Notes: generated by a model from the sequence alone, not told the origin. DNA of 64,000 nt from Dromiciops gliroides (GCF_019393635.1 NC_057865.1:296561385-296625384); one strand, 5' to 3'. Positions 21,716 through 33,519 are shown, numbered from the stretch's first letter. A program made the numbers and translations.

Positions 21716-24700
21716 GTGTCTCTATCGAGGACCCTAGCAGGAAAAATCAATGAGCAAATCTAATCTTGAAAGGGCCCTTACTGACCATCTGGTCTAACTC
21801 ATTCGCTTTACAAACTGAGCAAGCTGAGGCCCAAAGAGGGCGGCCCCTGCTCAAAGTGACTCAGCGAGTTTGTGGCTTTGTAAGGGCCTGCTTAGAAGTT
21901 CCTCAACAGCCCCAATCGTATTTATTTCAAGATCTCCTGCCTTCCTCAACTCCCTGTGTGTCAGGACCAGCCCAACTAAATCACAGCCTCCTTCATTTCA
22001 CAAAAGAGACCAGGCCGAGTCAGTCCTTTCACAGACAGTGAGAAACGCCTGCGGCCACCCATGACTGCTGTGGTCCACAAATGACACACTGTTCTCCGGC
22101 CCCTGGGCCTCTGCTCAGCACTGTTGCCTCCATCTGGAGTGCCCGCACCCTGCCCGTTACTGCTGAATTCCCACCCATCTCCAAGGTCACTTTCTGCGGG
22201 AAGCCCTCCCAGGCCCTGCAGACACTTCTCTGTACAGGGATCCCAGGCTAGGAGCCCAAGGCACTGGCTCTATTAGTCAGTATTAGTCAAGGACAGCCTG
22301 GGACTCTGGTCCCAACTGCTCCACTATCTGAGTGCTGGGTGCCTCAGGGGGAGTCGCATCCTCTCCTGATCTGTGCCACACAGAGAGGGCCCCGGAGTCA
22401 ATGAAACTCAAACGTGCCACCTCCTAACGCTCGACCCCAGCCGCAAAACGTGGCCACCTCCCCGCCCCGCCTGGCACACACGGCAAGCAGAAGGGGCTGC
22501 CAAGGCCCGCCTGGCACACAACCAGCCTGAAAGCATGTTTTCAGTCCCTGTTTTTTGACAGAAAGTAACCAACAGCTGCTGCTTCCAAGCAGAGACTGAA
22601 GGAGGTTTGCTGCCAACACACCCAAACAGATTACAATCTTTAATGAGGGGGGGAGGGACCCATCAGACTCCCCGCAGCCTGGCCCGCCTCCCACAAATGA
22701 GACACACGTACGTGTCACCAAGCTGCCGTCTCCTCCCACCCCTCCCAGTCACTGACAGCCATCCCCAGGCCAGCGGCCCAAAGGCTCTGGGCTCCCAGAA
22801 CTAAAGAGAGAAGCCCCAAAGCCGACCCAGGAAGACAGAAATGATACAGGGGTTCCCTCCCTCATCTTCCAGGCAGCTCAGACCACCCTTGGGGTGGTCC
22901 CAGAAGGCCTTGCCCCCAGAAGGCTCAGGCGGAGTCTCACCAAGCCCCACCCCCAGAGGCTTGTTAGGACCCCGGGTGGCCAAAGGCAAACCTACTGAGG
23001 TGTGCCCACCGGCAGCAGCCAGACCAGCCTGAGCCGCTGCCTCACTGCACCCAGACCCTCACACACCATTCTAGGGTCTGAGGAGGACGAGCACTACAGG
23101 GAAGAAGCCCCTCCTGAGGCCGACCCCTCCCAAATGCCCCAAGAGAATCGAGGCACAGACCCTTGTTAGCTGCTGGGGCCTGGGACCCAAGCTCGACGTA
23201 GGAAAGGGCTGACCTTGGCACTGCAGCGCAAGGCCACCCGATCGAACCTCTAGCTGGCTAGGACTCTTAAGGTGGCCAGGGATGGAACAAGGCAGCCCAG
23301 GGAGAGTGGGCCGAGCCCGCCCCTTCCTCCAGCTCCTTCCCTCCCACCTTTCTAGTGGATCCTGCCCAGGGACAATCGCTCCTCACTCCCTCAGAGTGGA
23401 AGACCCTCAGGGCATGGGGTCAGGGGGCCCACTCCCAATCCTTCCCCTGACATGAGCCAGCTGTCAAATGGGGAGGCAGACAGATCCACCTCCCTGGGCC
23501 TCTGTTCTCTCATCTGTAAAACGGACCGAGTGCCTCTGGCACTTAGTGAGTTCCCAGAGACTGAGAGGCTTGGAAGGGGTGGGTGCCAAATGTTCTGCAA
23601 ACCTCGATTTCCATTTTCTCCCCAATCCCTTCTCTCTGCTCTGCCTTCGTGCATGGCATGGCCGGGCACCCCAGGGCAGTCTACCCTGGACTGGGCCGGG
23701 GGGCCGCAGTCTCCCTCTCACCCCCAAGACTTCAGGAGAAAGTCACAGAGCCCCTACTGAGGACACAAACACCAAAGAGGCCCAAGGCTGGGGCGGGGGG
23801 AGACAGTGTAGGGAAAGCGCTTCGAGTGCTGGCTTTGAGTTCCTGCCCCGCTCTGGGCCTCAGCTCCCTCGTGTCGAGTGAGGGGGGCTGGCCCCAATGA
23901 CCCCTCCTGTTCCACTGCCAAAGAAGGAAACCGAGCCCACAATGGCGCTGCTGTCCCACGTCTGACCCCAGCACAGCCCAGGGAGCAGCAGGGCATCAAT
24001 GGGGGAGGTGAGGACCCCCATGGTCTTTCTTTAGAGGGGAGTCTTTCCAGTTCTTTCAACTCCATGCAAAAGCCTGGCCCCAAAGAGCAAATGACAACAG
24101 ACTGTAAAGATCAAATCCCATTTTACAGAGGGAGACACGGAGGCCCAGGGACGGGAAATGACCTGCCAGAGGTCACCCCAACAGCTGCTATCAGACCCAG
24201 AGCCGGGTCCTCTGCTCCTGCCCCACAGCTCAGCTGGCTGGAGAAGTGTCCTCAGCTGGCTAGGTCCAGTGAGCCCTCGAACACAGAACCCCAGGCTCAT
24301 GTCCAGCCAGGCATCCTGGGACAAAACAAAGAACTTCTGGCAGTCCCATGCTAGCCCGGAGCAACACCATCTGGATGAAGTGACGGTTTAGGAACACGGA
24401 CCAAGACCCCAAAGGGCTTCACTATAAGAGAGAAGGGAACCCATGGATTCTCAAGTCTAACTCCAGACCGCCAGGGCTGCCTGCCTTCGACACCCATGAA
24501 CCCTGTAAGCAACCAAGGGCCTCGCACCTTTGAGAGGACACCCTGAGGGGGGCTCCTGGCACTGCTCCCAAGCCGAGCACAGACCAAGCTCCAATGTCTC
24601 TAGCCAGGCCTGCTCCCCAGGCAGGGAAGCCCAAGGGGGCTGCAGGGCCTGGGACACGCAGGGCCAGGCAGAGAGATGAGCGAGTCCTGGGTGTCCAAGC

Positions 24701-24754
24701 CACACCCCCCCCAACATGCCCCAACTCTAATGGGCTAAAGAATACAAGCAAACA

Positions 24755-24925
24755 TGGGGGCAGCTAGGTGGTGCAGTGGATGAAGCACTGGTCCTGGATT
24801 CAGGAGGACCTGAGTTCAAATCTGGCCTTGGACACTTAACATTTACTGGCTATGTGACCCTGGGCAAGTCACTTAACCCCAACTGCCTCACCAAAAAGAA
24901 AAAACAAAACAAAACAAAAGAACAG
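24755..24925 (+). mobile_element. tRNA-derived CORE-SINE
   Basis: Full-length copy with a tail of AAAAC units. An imperfect duplication of acaagcaaacat type flanks it. Confidence 0.93.
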
Positions 24926-25482
24926 AAGCAAACACGGGGAGGACGGTCCGGGGACGCACACTAAGCGCTTTCCATCTGTTCTCTCCTCTGGCCCTCATGG
25001 CCACCCTGTGCACACACGACTGCCCCCAGTCCCAGAGAGGGGCAGCACCTTGTCTGTGGTCACACAGTGAGCACATGCCCAAGGTGACACTGGAGTCCAG
25101 GCTCTCCTGACCACCACCACCCCCAGGACGAAGAACACTTTATCTCCATAGATGGGGAGACTGGGGGAGGGAGGGAAGGGTGCCAGCTCAGGTCAGGAGG
25201 AGGCAGTGGAGGCTCCATGCCCGAGAGCTGGCAGCAAAGGCAGAGGCCTGGAAGGGGCACAGCAGGCAGGAGGTGGGAAGCTGGGCCCCCTCTGTCGAGG
25301 ATGGGCAGGGGGACAGGAGCAGCACTTAGTGCCTGCTGTGTGCCCAGTCCTGGGCACGCAAAGAAAGGCCAGAAGAGGAAAGGGGGCTTCCCTCTATGGA
25401 GGCTTAGCGCTCCTTTCCCTGGGCACCACTGCCCTCATGCAGGAGGCACAGCTGTGTCTGCTGTTAAGAAACACTTATTAAG

Positions 25483-25634
25483 GGGCAGCTAGGTGGCCCA
25501 GAGGATAAAGCACCGGCCCTGGATTCAGGAGGACCTGAGTTCAAATCCAACCTCAGACACTTGACACTTACTAGCTGTGTGACCCTGGGCAAGTCACTTA
25601 ACCCCCATTGCCCCACAAAAAAGAAAAGAAAAAA
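25483..25634 (+). mobile_element. tRNA-derived CORE-SINE
   Basis: Full-length copy flanked by gaaacacttattaag (25468-25482) and gaaatacttattaag (25635-25649), a 15-base duplication with one difference. Confidence 0.94.
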
Positions 25635-25855
25635 GAAATACTTATTAAGCACCTGCTGTGTACCAGGTGCTGGCTCTGCCAAGGGCCCACAGGTGGACCC
25701 CAGTGGACAAACAAGCTCTGGGCAGGAGGCTGGGAAAGGCTACAGCTGGGACCCCAGGCTCAGTTTCTTCTCCTGTAAGAGTGGAAGATACCAGGGAGCA
25801 GCCTCAGGCCAGGGAAAAAGGGGAAGAAAAAGGACAGAGCGTTTCTAGAGAGCCC

Positions 25856-26298
25856 TACTGTGTGCCAGCCGCTGCCCTCCCTGCCACTGTGTGGCAGCTG
25901 CTGCCCTGTGTGTTAGTTACACCTACTATGTGGCAGCTGCTGCCCTGTTAGTTACACCCAGTGTACCAGCTGCTGCCCTGTTAGTTACACCCAATGTGGC
26001 AGCTGATGCCCTCTGTGTTAGTTACACCTACTGTGTGGCAGCTGCTGCCCTGTTAGTTACACCCAGCGTGCCAGTTGTTGCCTTCTGTGTTAGCTACACC
26101 TACTGTGTGACAGCTGCTGCCCTCTGTGTTAATTACACCTACTGTGTGGCAGCTGCTGCCCTGTTAGTTACACCCAGTGTGCCCTCTGTGTTAGTGACAC
26201 CTACTGTGTGGCAGCTGCTGCCCTGTTAGTTACACCCAGTGTACCAGCTGCTGCCCTTTGTGTTAGTTACACCTACTGTGTGCCGGCTGCTGCCCTCC
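25856..26298 (+). repeat. 33/39-bp minisatellite next to the TRABD promoter
   Basis: About a dozen tandem units made of ttagttacaccc, then a short variable link, then a gcagctgctgccct-like block. Two lengths alternate, about 33 and 39 bases. Both are multiples of three, so the plus strand has an accidental open frame across most of the array (AAALLVTPSVP-type repeats). The founder looks like the cctactgtgtgccag wording of an old SINE or LINE end, seen just upstream near 25645. Confidence 0.9.
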
Positions 26299-26439
26299 CT
26301 GTTCCGGTCTCTGGAGTCCTCTGGACCTCGAGTCCAGGTCAGTCGCCGGCCCCTGCCGCCTGGTCACCCGGCGCTAGGGGGGCCCTCTCCAGGCGCGCAG
26401 AACCCTCGGGGCTCCCCCTCGCCTGTCCTGACTAGCCCA

Positions 26440-27240
26440 CCCCTCCCCCCACCCTGGGCGGGGGCTCTCCGAGCTCCTACCTGAGCCGGGGGGGCTTCTC
26501 TCGTCTACGCGGGATCCCTCAACAGCGAGCCCGAATCCGGGGTGTGTGGGGCATGGGGGTGCTCACCTGCACGGGGTGGGGGGGAGAAGGAAGTGAAGGG
26601 GAGTGATGGGGGAAGAAGCGAGGTCGGGGAGGGGGAGGAAGTGGGGGGAGGGGAGAAGGGGGAGGGGCAGGGGAACACCAGGGAGCGCCCCCGATCTCGG
26701 CCCGCTCCCCGGCGATAAGGGGGGGCCCTCCTCTCGGCTGGACCGGACCGGACCGGAGCCGCTGCGTGGAGGGGGGGGGGCTCCCCGACTCTTCCCCTTC
26801 CCCCCACGAGGCTCCGGGGAGTTTCCCCCAGCCGTAGCGAGAAGGGGCAGGGGACACTGCCCGCCCAGCCCGACAGCCTTCGAGAGACAGTTGCCCCCCA
26901 TCCCCGCCCCCCGCGCTTCCTGGACAGCACCTGCGCCGCCCCCTCCCCTGGGACTCGGACCCAGGCCAGGCTCTAGCGCCCCGTAGCTCCCTCACCTCCG
27001 TCTTGCTAGCTTGCTCGCTCCAGTCCGTCGCACGGGAGGGAGGGGGGGAGCGCGGGACCGCAGGGCACGCTGGGAAGGGGAGTCTTGGCCTCCCGTCCTT
27101 CCCCAGGCGGCCGCTCCGGACTTCGGGAAGAGGACTACAACTCCCAGAGGGCAGCGCGCCACCCGGTGCCTGGCGCATGCGTACCGACACCGTCCGGCCT
27201 CGGGAAGGGGCGGGGCTCGGTAGAAGAGGGAAGGGGAAGG
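26440..27240 (-). promoter_or_regulatory. TRABD: CpG-rich TRABD promoter region
   Basis: A dense GC and CpG block upstream of the TRABD exons, TATA-less by eye, placed where the gene's 5' end is expected. The tetraspanin gene starts about 2.2 kb away on the other strand, so the two are head to head. Several donor-like sites on the minus strand (26996|, about 26567|, about 26482|) suggest alternative leader exons. Confidence 0.7.
26997..27190 (-). other. TRABD: Probable TRABD non-coding first exon
   Basis: On the minus strand a good donor, GACGGAG|gtgagg, lies at 26996/26995 downstream of the CpG-richest DNA. It could splice to the acceptor at 18434 ahead of the start codon. The transcription start is not visible, so the upstream edge is an estimate. 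Confidence 0.4.
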
Positions 27241-27389
27241 AAAGGGGAAGAGAGGAAGGGTACGGGGGAAATGAAGGAGGGGAGGGAAGGGAGAGGAAGA
27301 GGGAGGAGGAAAAGTAGGGCGAGGGAGGAAGGGAGTTTGGGGAGGGGGAGGTCCTGGAGGCAGAGTCTGGGGAAGGGTGGGGATAGGAA

Positions 27390-27565
27390 AAAGAGTAAGC
27401 ATATAGGAAGCACCTACTATGTGCCAGGCACTAAGTGCCGTACAGGACCCTCATTTTACAGCCGAGGAAACTGAGGCAGGCAGAAGGGAGGTGACGTGCT
27501 CAGTGTCATAGTCAATGAGGGTCTGATCTGGATTCGAACTCAGGGCTTCTTGAGTGCAGCTGTCC
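27390..27565 (-). mobile_element. MIR-like old CORE-SINE
   Basis: Contains cacctactatgtgccaggcac, cattttacagccgaggaaactgagg and a diverged B-box-like region in the order expected of a reverse-strand MIR-type element. Confidence 0.6.
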
Positions 27566-29382
27566 CTCAAAGGCTGAGTCTTTCCATCCAGCTCTCCCTT
27601 ACCCTGCGGCCGTGCCCCTCCCTCTTCCCCCACCCCTCAGCCCAGGGAGGGCCCTTCCTACGGGTCCAAGGGCCCCGCCCCCTCAGCATTTCCCCCGATG
27701 CCCCCTCGCTGTTGGGAAGCAGGACAGGGCAGGCTGGAGGACTGTCATCCTTCTCTATGAGATGCAAAATGACTGTCAGACCTCTCCTTGCCTCCCTCCC
27801 ATTTCTCAGATGAGACAGCTTGAGGCCCCGAGGTCAGAGAGAGGCACCAGATGGGGGATGACCACCCGGTCTGGGAAGCCTGAAGGCTGAGGCGCAAAAG
27901 GGGGTGGGGAAGATTATTGGGTTGGACTTGGCAGCACTGGCAGCCCGGAGGCCAACTGGAGCCGCACCCCGGGCTCGATCTTTGGGATCTTGGGATTAGG
28001 CTTGAGAGTTAAAACAGGAAGCCAATTCCCTCGCTTTACAGAGGGGTGACGCAACTCCCAAGATCGCCCAGGCAGGAAGGGAAGAGCTGGAATTTGAACG
28101 AGGTCCCTCTTGCCCTGCCCCCCACAGGAACTCTCTACCCCAGGACCTGGGGGGGGGGGCGGGGGCTGGGGAGGGCAGGTAGCCGCTGTCCCAGGTCCCA
28201 ACCTTTGACTGCCACCAGCCTGGGCTCCCAGCTTTCTTTCCCACCCCCACCCCCAGGTCTCTGTCCTTGACTCTGGCCCTTGGCCCCTGCTCACAGCGGG
28301 CATCCCCCATGCCAGGGCTCTGGGGTCTCCTCAGAAATCACAGCAAAGGACCGAAGGGGGCGGGGAGCGAGGGATGGAGCCTGATGGAGAAGAGGCATCT
28401 GTGGAGGGGTCTTGGCAAAGGGAAGACAAAGGACCAAGGGAAGTCAGAGGCCGGGGAGCTCTGAGTGATGGAGAAGCAGGAGCGGGGCGCAGTCTTCTCA
28501 GGAGTCAGGTCAGGAGTGCTGGTGCCCAGCCAGTGGGCCGGGCTGAGCCAGCCATACTTAGGGGAACTCCTCCCTGAGGTCATGAGGAACACAAAGCCCA
28601 TGCAGGTCACTGATCTGAACACCGCCCCTCCCCCCCAGCAGCTTGTCTACAGAAGACCTCCAGGCCCTCAGGTGAGGCACTTGTCCCTGGGTGCGCCTGC
28701 AGATGGGAAGGGTCTCTGGGTGATGGGGGCCCCTTTTCTTGGGCTCACTACACGGTCAGGAACTATTTATGTCCTTAGCCCAAAAGGTGCCAGGCCTCCA
28801 TTGGCAGCTGCTCCACAGCCTTGGGCAAGCACTGTGAGCCTGGGTGGGTCACTTTTGGGGGGCCTTTCCTGTATCTGGGGGGCCCCTGCATGGGGGGTTA
28901 GGGTTGGGATACTGTGCTGGACCTCTCTGGCTCGGTTCTGGATCATCACGAGATCTCCTTCCTCCCCCACGCAGCCCGGAGCTCCCTAGAAGGCTCTTCC
29001 CCCCATTTCTCTCCGTTCTCCCCTCTGGGATCCAGCAGAACAAATTGAGCTTCTTTCTCTCACTCCTGGTGAGGCCTTATCACTGGAGAGGAGGAAGAAG
29101 GGAGGTGTGAGGACAAGGAGAGGGAGGAAGGAAGGAGGAGGAACAGAGGAACAGGCCACTGGCCTCTCCCCAGGGCCCGCCTCCGGGCAGCATCCAGCCC
29201 AGCCCCACCAGGGGCCTGCATTTATCCCCTGGGCACCTGTGGGCCCTGCCCTGAGACTCAAAGGAGGAGGAAGAGCCAGGGAGGGTGGCAGTGCCCCAGC
29301 TCTGGGGAGCCCAAAGAGCGGGACGGCCTCAGGGTTGAAGGTGCAGGGCTTTGGAGGCCCTGGCTTGGCAGAACCCGGGTTC
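27566..29382. other. GC-rich intergenic DNA upstream of the tetraspanin
   Basis: No coding gene is recognised. A strong G-run cluster lies near 28147-28175 (possible G-quadruplex). Any promoter or leader exon of the tetraspanin should be here. Its frame is open upstream to an ATG at 29107, but the residues coded there are low-complexity and show no tetraspanin character. Confidence 0.5.
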
Positions 29383-30135
29383 ATGGCCCTCCTGAAGCTC
29401 TCTGTGCTGGCCTTCAGTTTTGTCTTTGGAGCAGCCGGCCTGACGATGCTGACCCTCGGGCTGTGGGCTGAGATGGCGCTGGGAAGGTACCTGGCCCTGT
29501 CGGCCCGCGGAGCCCCCAGCGCCCCCTCCCTCCTGCTTGCGGCCGGGGCGGCCGGGCTGCTCTGGGGCGGTCTGGCAGGCGGCGGGGCGGCCAGTGAGCA
29601 TCGGGGCCTGCTCCGGGCATCTGCGGCCATCCAGCTGACCGCCCTGGGAGCTGGCCTGGCTGCCGGCCTTTCGGGACTGTGCTACCAGAGTGAGCTGGCC
29701 CAGGGCTTCCGCGCAGGCCTGTGGCAGGCCCTGTGGGGCTACGGGGCCGGAGGGCGGGGAGATGCCAGTCTGGATGCCCTGCAGCGGGGCCTGGGCTGCT
29801 GTGGGGTGGACACATACCGGGACTGGCTGGACTCCCCCTGGGCCCGGAGTCCCCCGGCCCGGGGGAACGGCTCACTGCCCCCCAGTTGCTGCCGAGGCCA
29901 GGCCGACTGCCAGGAGGGGGCCGGGGCCGTGGCTCCGGACGGCTGCTTCTCCAAAGCCAGCGACTTTGTGGCAGACAACATGGCCTTCATCGCAGTGGCT
30001 GCCCTGGGGCTGGGGGCCCTGCAGGTGGTAGGGGTCGTACTGGCCTGTCTTCTGGCGGCCCGAATGGTCCCTGGGGCCCGGACCCCTGCGGAGACCCCAA
30101 TCCCCGATGTGTCTGCTGCTGCCCCTGAGCCCTGA
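29383..30135 (+). CDS. Single-exon tetraspanin, TSPAN6/7-like
   Basis: The frame encodes a full 250-residue tetraspanin without introns. Membrane segments lie at about 6-28 (LSVLAFSFVFGAAGLTMLTL), 47-70, 76-100 and 200-225. The large loop (101-199) has CCG at 139-141, PPSCC at 166-170, Cys176 and Cys188, the six-cysteine pattern of TSPAN6/TSPAN7, and a glycosylation site NGS at 162-164. LGCCGVDTYRDW resembles TSPAN6 CCGVTDYRDW. Tetraspanins organise partner proteins in membrane microdomains. I chose the ATG at 29383 because membrane segment 1 follows at once; an in-frame ATG at 29107 would add 92 low-complexity residues. GC is very high, especially at third positions. Lack of introns suggests an old retrocopy that stayed intact. 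No polyadenylation signal was seen in the next 1.4 kb. The family is certain, the exact orthologue is not. Confidence 0.85.
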   Translation: MALLKLSVLAFSFVFGAAGLTMLTLGLWAEMALGRYLALSARGAPSAPSLLLAAGAAGLLWGGLAGGGAASEHRGLLRASAAIQLTALGAGLAAGLSGLCYQSELAQGFRAGLWQALWGYGAGGRGDASLDALQRGLGCCGVDTYRDWLDSPWARSPPARGNGSLPPSCCRGQADCQEGAGAVAPDGCFSKASDFVADNMAFIAVAALGLGALQVVGVVLACLLAARMVPGARTPAETPIPDVSAAAPEP

Positions 30136-32886
30136 GGCCCCTTGCCCCACTCCCCCCTCCCTGCCAGACTTCCAGGCCGGGGCCTGTCCCCTTTACAGAC
30201 TCTGCTCACCCCGGAAATAGCCTCATCCGGTGGAGTCCTCACAGCACTGCCCTGAACCTAGCTGGTGTTTCCCTGGCCCTCCTCTGTGCCCTTCCTGCCC
30301 CAGACCCCGAGGGACAGTGGGCTGAGCATCCTACTGAGCCCGGCCCCCCAGGCCAGCCACCCTCAGCAGGCCACGGCCCCAGCTCTGGTTCTTGGTGAGG
30401 GGCTGTGGGTTTAAGGAAGGTAGGATTTGTGGCAAGAGGCCAGACCTGGGAGCAAAGAGAGGGCAGGAGCCCAAGAGCACAGGGCCGTGGCAGGGTCAGG
30501 TGGAGAAAGGGGAGGGCAGGGCTCCACAAACGGGGGAAGTCTTTGCTGTCCTTGGAGCCTCCCCTTTTCTGACTGGCTGCGGACTCTCCAGATCCCCAAC
30601 TTCCTCCCCTCCTCCCAGGTCCGAATTTACAGGCCTGGGGGGAAGGGACAGCCGAGAGGGTGGGGGCTCTAAGCTACGTCCACAAAACCTCCAAACCCAC
30701 AGGTCCCTGTTGCCCTTCCTGTTCTGCCCCCCTCACACCAGCACAGGGGAGGGGGCTCGGCCTGAGGCCAAGGTCAGCTGCCCCCCACCCCACCTCAAGG
30801 CTTGAGCTCTGCCCTCCCCTGGGTATGCGATGTGAGGGTACCCCAAGGTCTCTTCCCCAGCCCTGGCAGCTCCCCTCTTCTCCCTGCTCCACAGGGCCCA
30901 GTTCACTGCAGACCCAGGAGGAAACATTGAGAGTCTTCCAGGCAGAAGCCCCAGAAAGAACCCTCTTTGCAGTGTCTCCATCATCCAGCAGCTGTGTGCC
31001 CAGGGGGCCGTGAAGTCCCTTTCCTCTGGTGGACCAGGCAGAGGGGCCACACTTGCCTGCTCTCCTTTAGTCCTCCCCCCTTAGTGTCCATGTGTAAGCT
31101 CCTGTTCAATGGCCAGCTCCCCCTCAGCCCTGGGGATGGGGGCAGCTCCCCCTCAGCCCTGGGGATTGGGGGGCCAGGCCCTCTGAAAGCACAGGGAGGC
31201 GGAAAGGGCTTGTGAGGGGTGGCCAGCTGGAAGGCCTATGTTCCCTATTTCCTGGTTCTCATGAATGCAGGCTACCTCTCTTCTGATTTTACGGGATTAC
31301 GGGCCTCAGAGGTCTTGGCATCTCAGCACCTTGCTGCACAGATGGGGGGCAGGAGACTTTAGTAGTAAAGGCGGATTTTGAACCCATGTCCTCTGCCTCC
31401 AACGTTCTTGCTCTTTCCAATAAGGCAGGTGCCTACTGCCCGCTGCAGGCTCGTGATGACGCTGGCTGTTCTCTACCCCTCTTCCCTCACACCTGGACTT
31501 TATTCTTTCCTTCTGAGCAGAAGTCTGGCCTAAGCTGGGAGTGTTCCCCCACTTCCCCGTCCACCCCAGTCCTCAGCCATTAGGTTCGGGAACCTCTTGA
31601 GGGCTGGCCTCGCCTCCCTTTTCTGCAGGGGCTCCTCTGAGCCATCTCCATCCCCTGACTTCATTTGGGTCAATGCTTCAGCCTCTGCCTCAGTTTCCCC
31701 TTCTATAAAATGGCCGCTGTCTCCTAGGGAAAGGCTGGGATCGGCCCACCCTTAGACCCTATCCCATTGGATGGGGGGGGGGGTGAAATCAGCGCTCAGA
31801 GCCGGTGCTGCAGAGAGGCTGTGGGGCCATAGAGATCAGGGCCAGCAACATGTCCATTCTGTGGATGAGAAAAGCAAGGCAGAGAGCGCGGCAGGAATGT
31901 GCCCACCTGGGTCAGGGCTGGGTCTGAGAGTCAGACTGAGATCTCTGAGCTCCAGGTCGGGCACTCCATCCCCCTCTACCCTCCCATCCCTCCATTTGAT
32001 TCACCTGCTGGGAGTTCGGAGACCTGTACCTCCCGAGGTTGGAATGAGAGTCACAGAACCCACGAGGAAAGTGGGCCTGACCTTACGCCTCAAGCGGCAA
32101 CATGCCCCCTGGTCCCCTGGGACCAAGCAGGCCAAGGCCCATGCTCCTTCCATGTGACAAGCCCCTTCCACCAGTCATAGGGCCTGGGTTCGAGTCCTGC
32201 CCTGCTTGTTTCCTGCCAGTGACCCTGGGACAAATCAGTTTTCTCACCTGTAAAATGGGGGTCAATCTCTCATGGGCTGGTGATGAAAGTGCTTTGTGCT
32301 GCTTCAAGTACAAGAGGATGTGAATGTTATCATAACATGTCTGTCCTTCAAGGGTTAGAGCCGGAAGGAAGCCTGCCCCGCTCTCCCAGCCCAAAGGATT
32401 CTTCTTTCTACCACCCCCCCCTCCAACCCCCTGGTCTTTGTCTCTGCCAGGGTTCTCTGCACTGGTAGCCTGGCTGCTTGTCCGCCTGGTTCTTTGTAAA
32501 TTGGGGATAACATTCCTAATCTCTACCTTGTGAGGCTTAAAGGGGATGATGTTAAGGAACGCGCTCTATTGTCAGCAGGGATGATGACCATGGTGCTGGT
32601 GAAGATGATGATCACATCCTGCCCTGGATGAGCATTGCTTCTGTCCTCAGTTTACCAGACTGTAAACTCCCTGAGGGCAGGGATCAGGCTTTAGCCCAGA
32701 CCTGGAGGGCTGGGGAGGGGCCAGAATCAGAAAAATTGGAATCCCAGAGTCAGAAGAGATCTCTGAGGTCATCTGGCCCCCGGCTCATGGTCCATACCCC
32801 AGTTTCTTCTGCGGCCTCAGCGGGAAGCCCTCCAGGGATGGGTCACATGCTGCAGCCTGCCAGGTTCATCAAGAATGGCTGAGTAG
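30136..32886. other. Intergenic DNA with MIR-like fragments
   Basis: GC-rich with no gene. The first part may be tetraspanin 3'UTR. MIR-like pieces are at about 31270-31420 (minus) and 32165-32290 (plus, tgaccctgggacaaatc and cacctgtaaaatggggg). Confidence 0.5.
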
Positions 32887-33021
32887 GGGTGGCTAGGTGG
32901 CGCAGTGGATAGAGTCAGGAGTACCTGAGTTCAAATCCGGTCTCAGACACTTAACACTTACTAGCTCTATGACCCTGGGCAAGTCACTTAACCCCAATTG
33001 CCTCACTAAAAAAAAAAAAAA
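32887..33021 (+). mobile_element. tRNA-derived CORE-SINE with internal deletion
   Basis: The head runs straight from gtggatagag to tcaggagtacctgag, so about 20 bases of the usual body are missing. The duplication aagaatggctgagt flanks it. Confidence 0.92.
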
Positions 33022-33393
33022 GAATGGCTGAGTGACTTCACTTCTCTTTTTGACAGGGCGGGCTCAGGATACTTAGATTTCAGCAAAGCAGACTGTGTCA
33101 TGTAAATAGTAGGTACTTAATAAATGCCTACATACATTAGGTGTATAATAAATACTTGCTGGAGTCTTTGATGTCATGGAGGATGAGGGGGAGAGATAGG
33201 AGCCTTCTAAGTGTATTGTTTTTGTTTCAAAGAGGACCGTGACATGGGGAGGTGACATCATGACTTGCACCAAATTGGATTTAAGCGAGGCAGGGCTGGG
33301 CAAGGTCACCAGCTTCGATCTCTCCTCCAGACCCATCTGGGTCCAGTAGCAAGATATAGATCAGGACAACTGGAGATGGCCCCAGATATTGAG

Positions 33394-33513
33394 AGCAATT
33401 GGGGTTAAGTGACTTGCCTAGGGTCACACAGCTAGTAAGGGTCTGAGGGGAGATTTGAACTCGGGTCATCCTGACTTCAGGGCCAGTGCTCTATCCACTG
33501 TACCTAGCAGCCC
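33394..33513 (-). mobile_element. tRNA-derived CORE-SINE, diverged
   Basis: Reverse-strand copy with the CORE motif and a shortened body, more diverged than most in the window. Confidence 0.85.
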
Positions 33514-33519
33514 CTCTAC

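Larger units (their letters stand above)
18434..26996 (-). other. TRABD: TRABD intron 1 (8.5 kb)
   Basis: The span between the start exon and the probable non-coding first exon. It is GC-rich host DNA with SINE copies, MIR-like fragments (for example near 23480-23520), an L1 relic, a purine microsatellite at 21370-21715 and a minisatellite near 25856-26298. I see no further exon, and the short frames present lack recognisable protein features. Confidence 0.6.

Noticed and set aside
21324-21737. Arg/Glu/Gln-rich frame on plus and Ser/Leu/Cys-rich frames on minus
   Set aside because: These are direct translations of the GA/GACA microsatellite.
25891-26229. 112-codon repeat protein (AAALLVTPSVP-type)
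   Set aside because: The frame is open only because the minisatellite units are 33 and 39 bases, both multiples of three.
26519-27190. 223-codon minus-strand frame at the TRABD promoter
   Set aside because: It lies in a CpG island, has no conserved residues, and human TRABD does not start this way.
28890-28906. Telomere-like ggggttagggttggg
   Set aside because: Only about two units are present and nothing else in the surroundings is telomeric; it fits chance in G-rich DNA.
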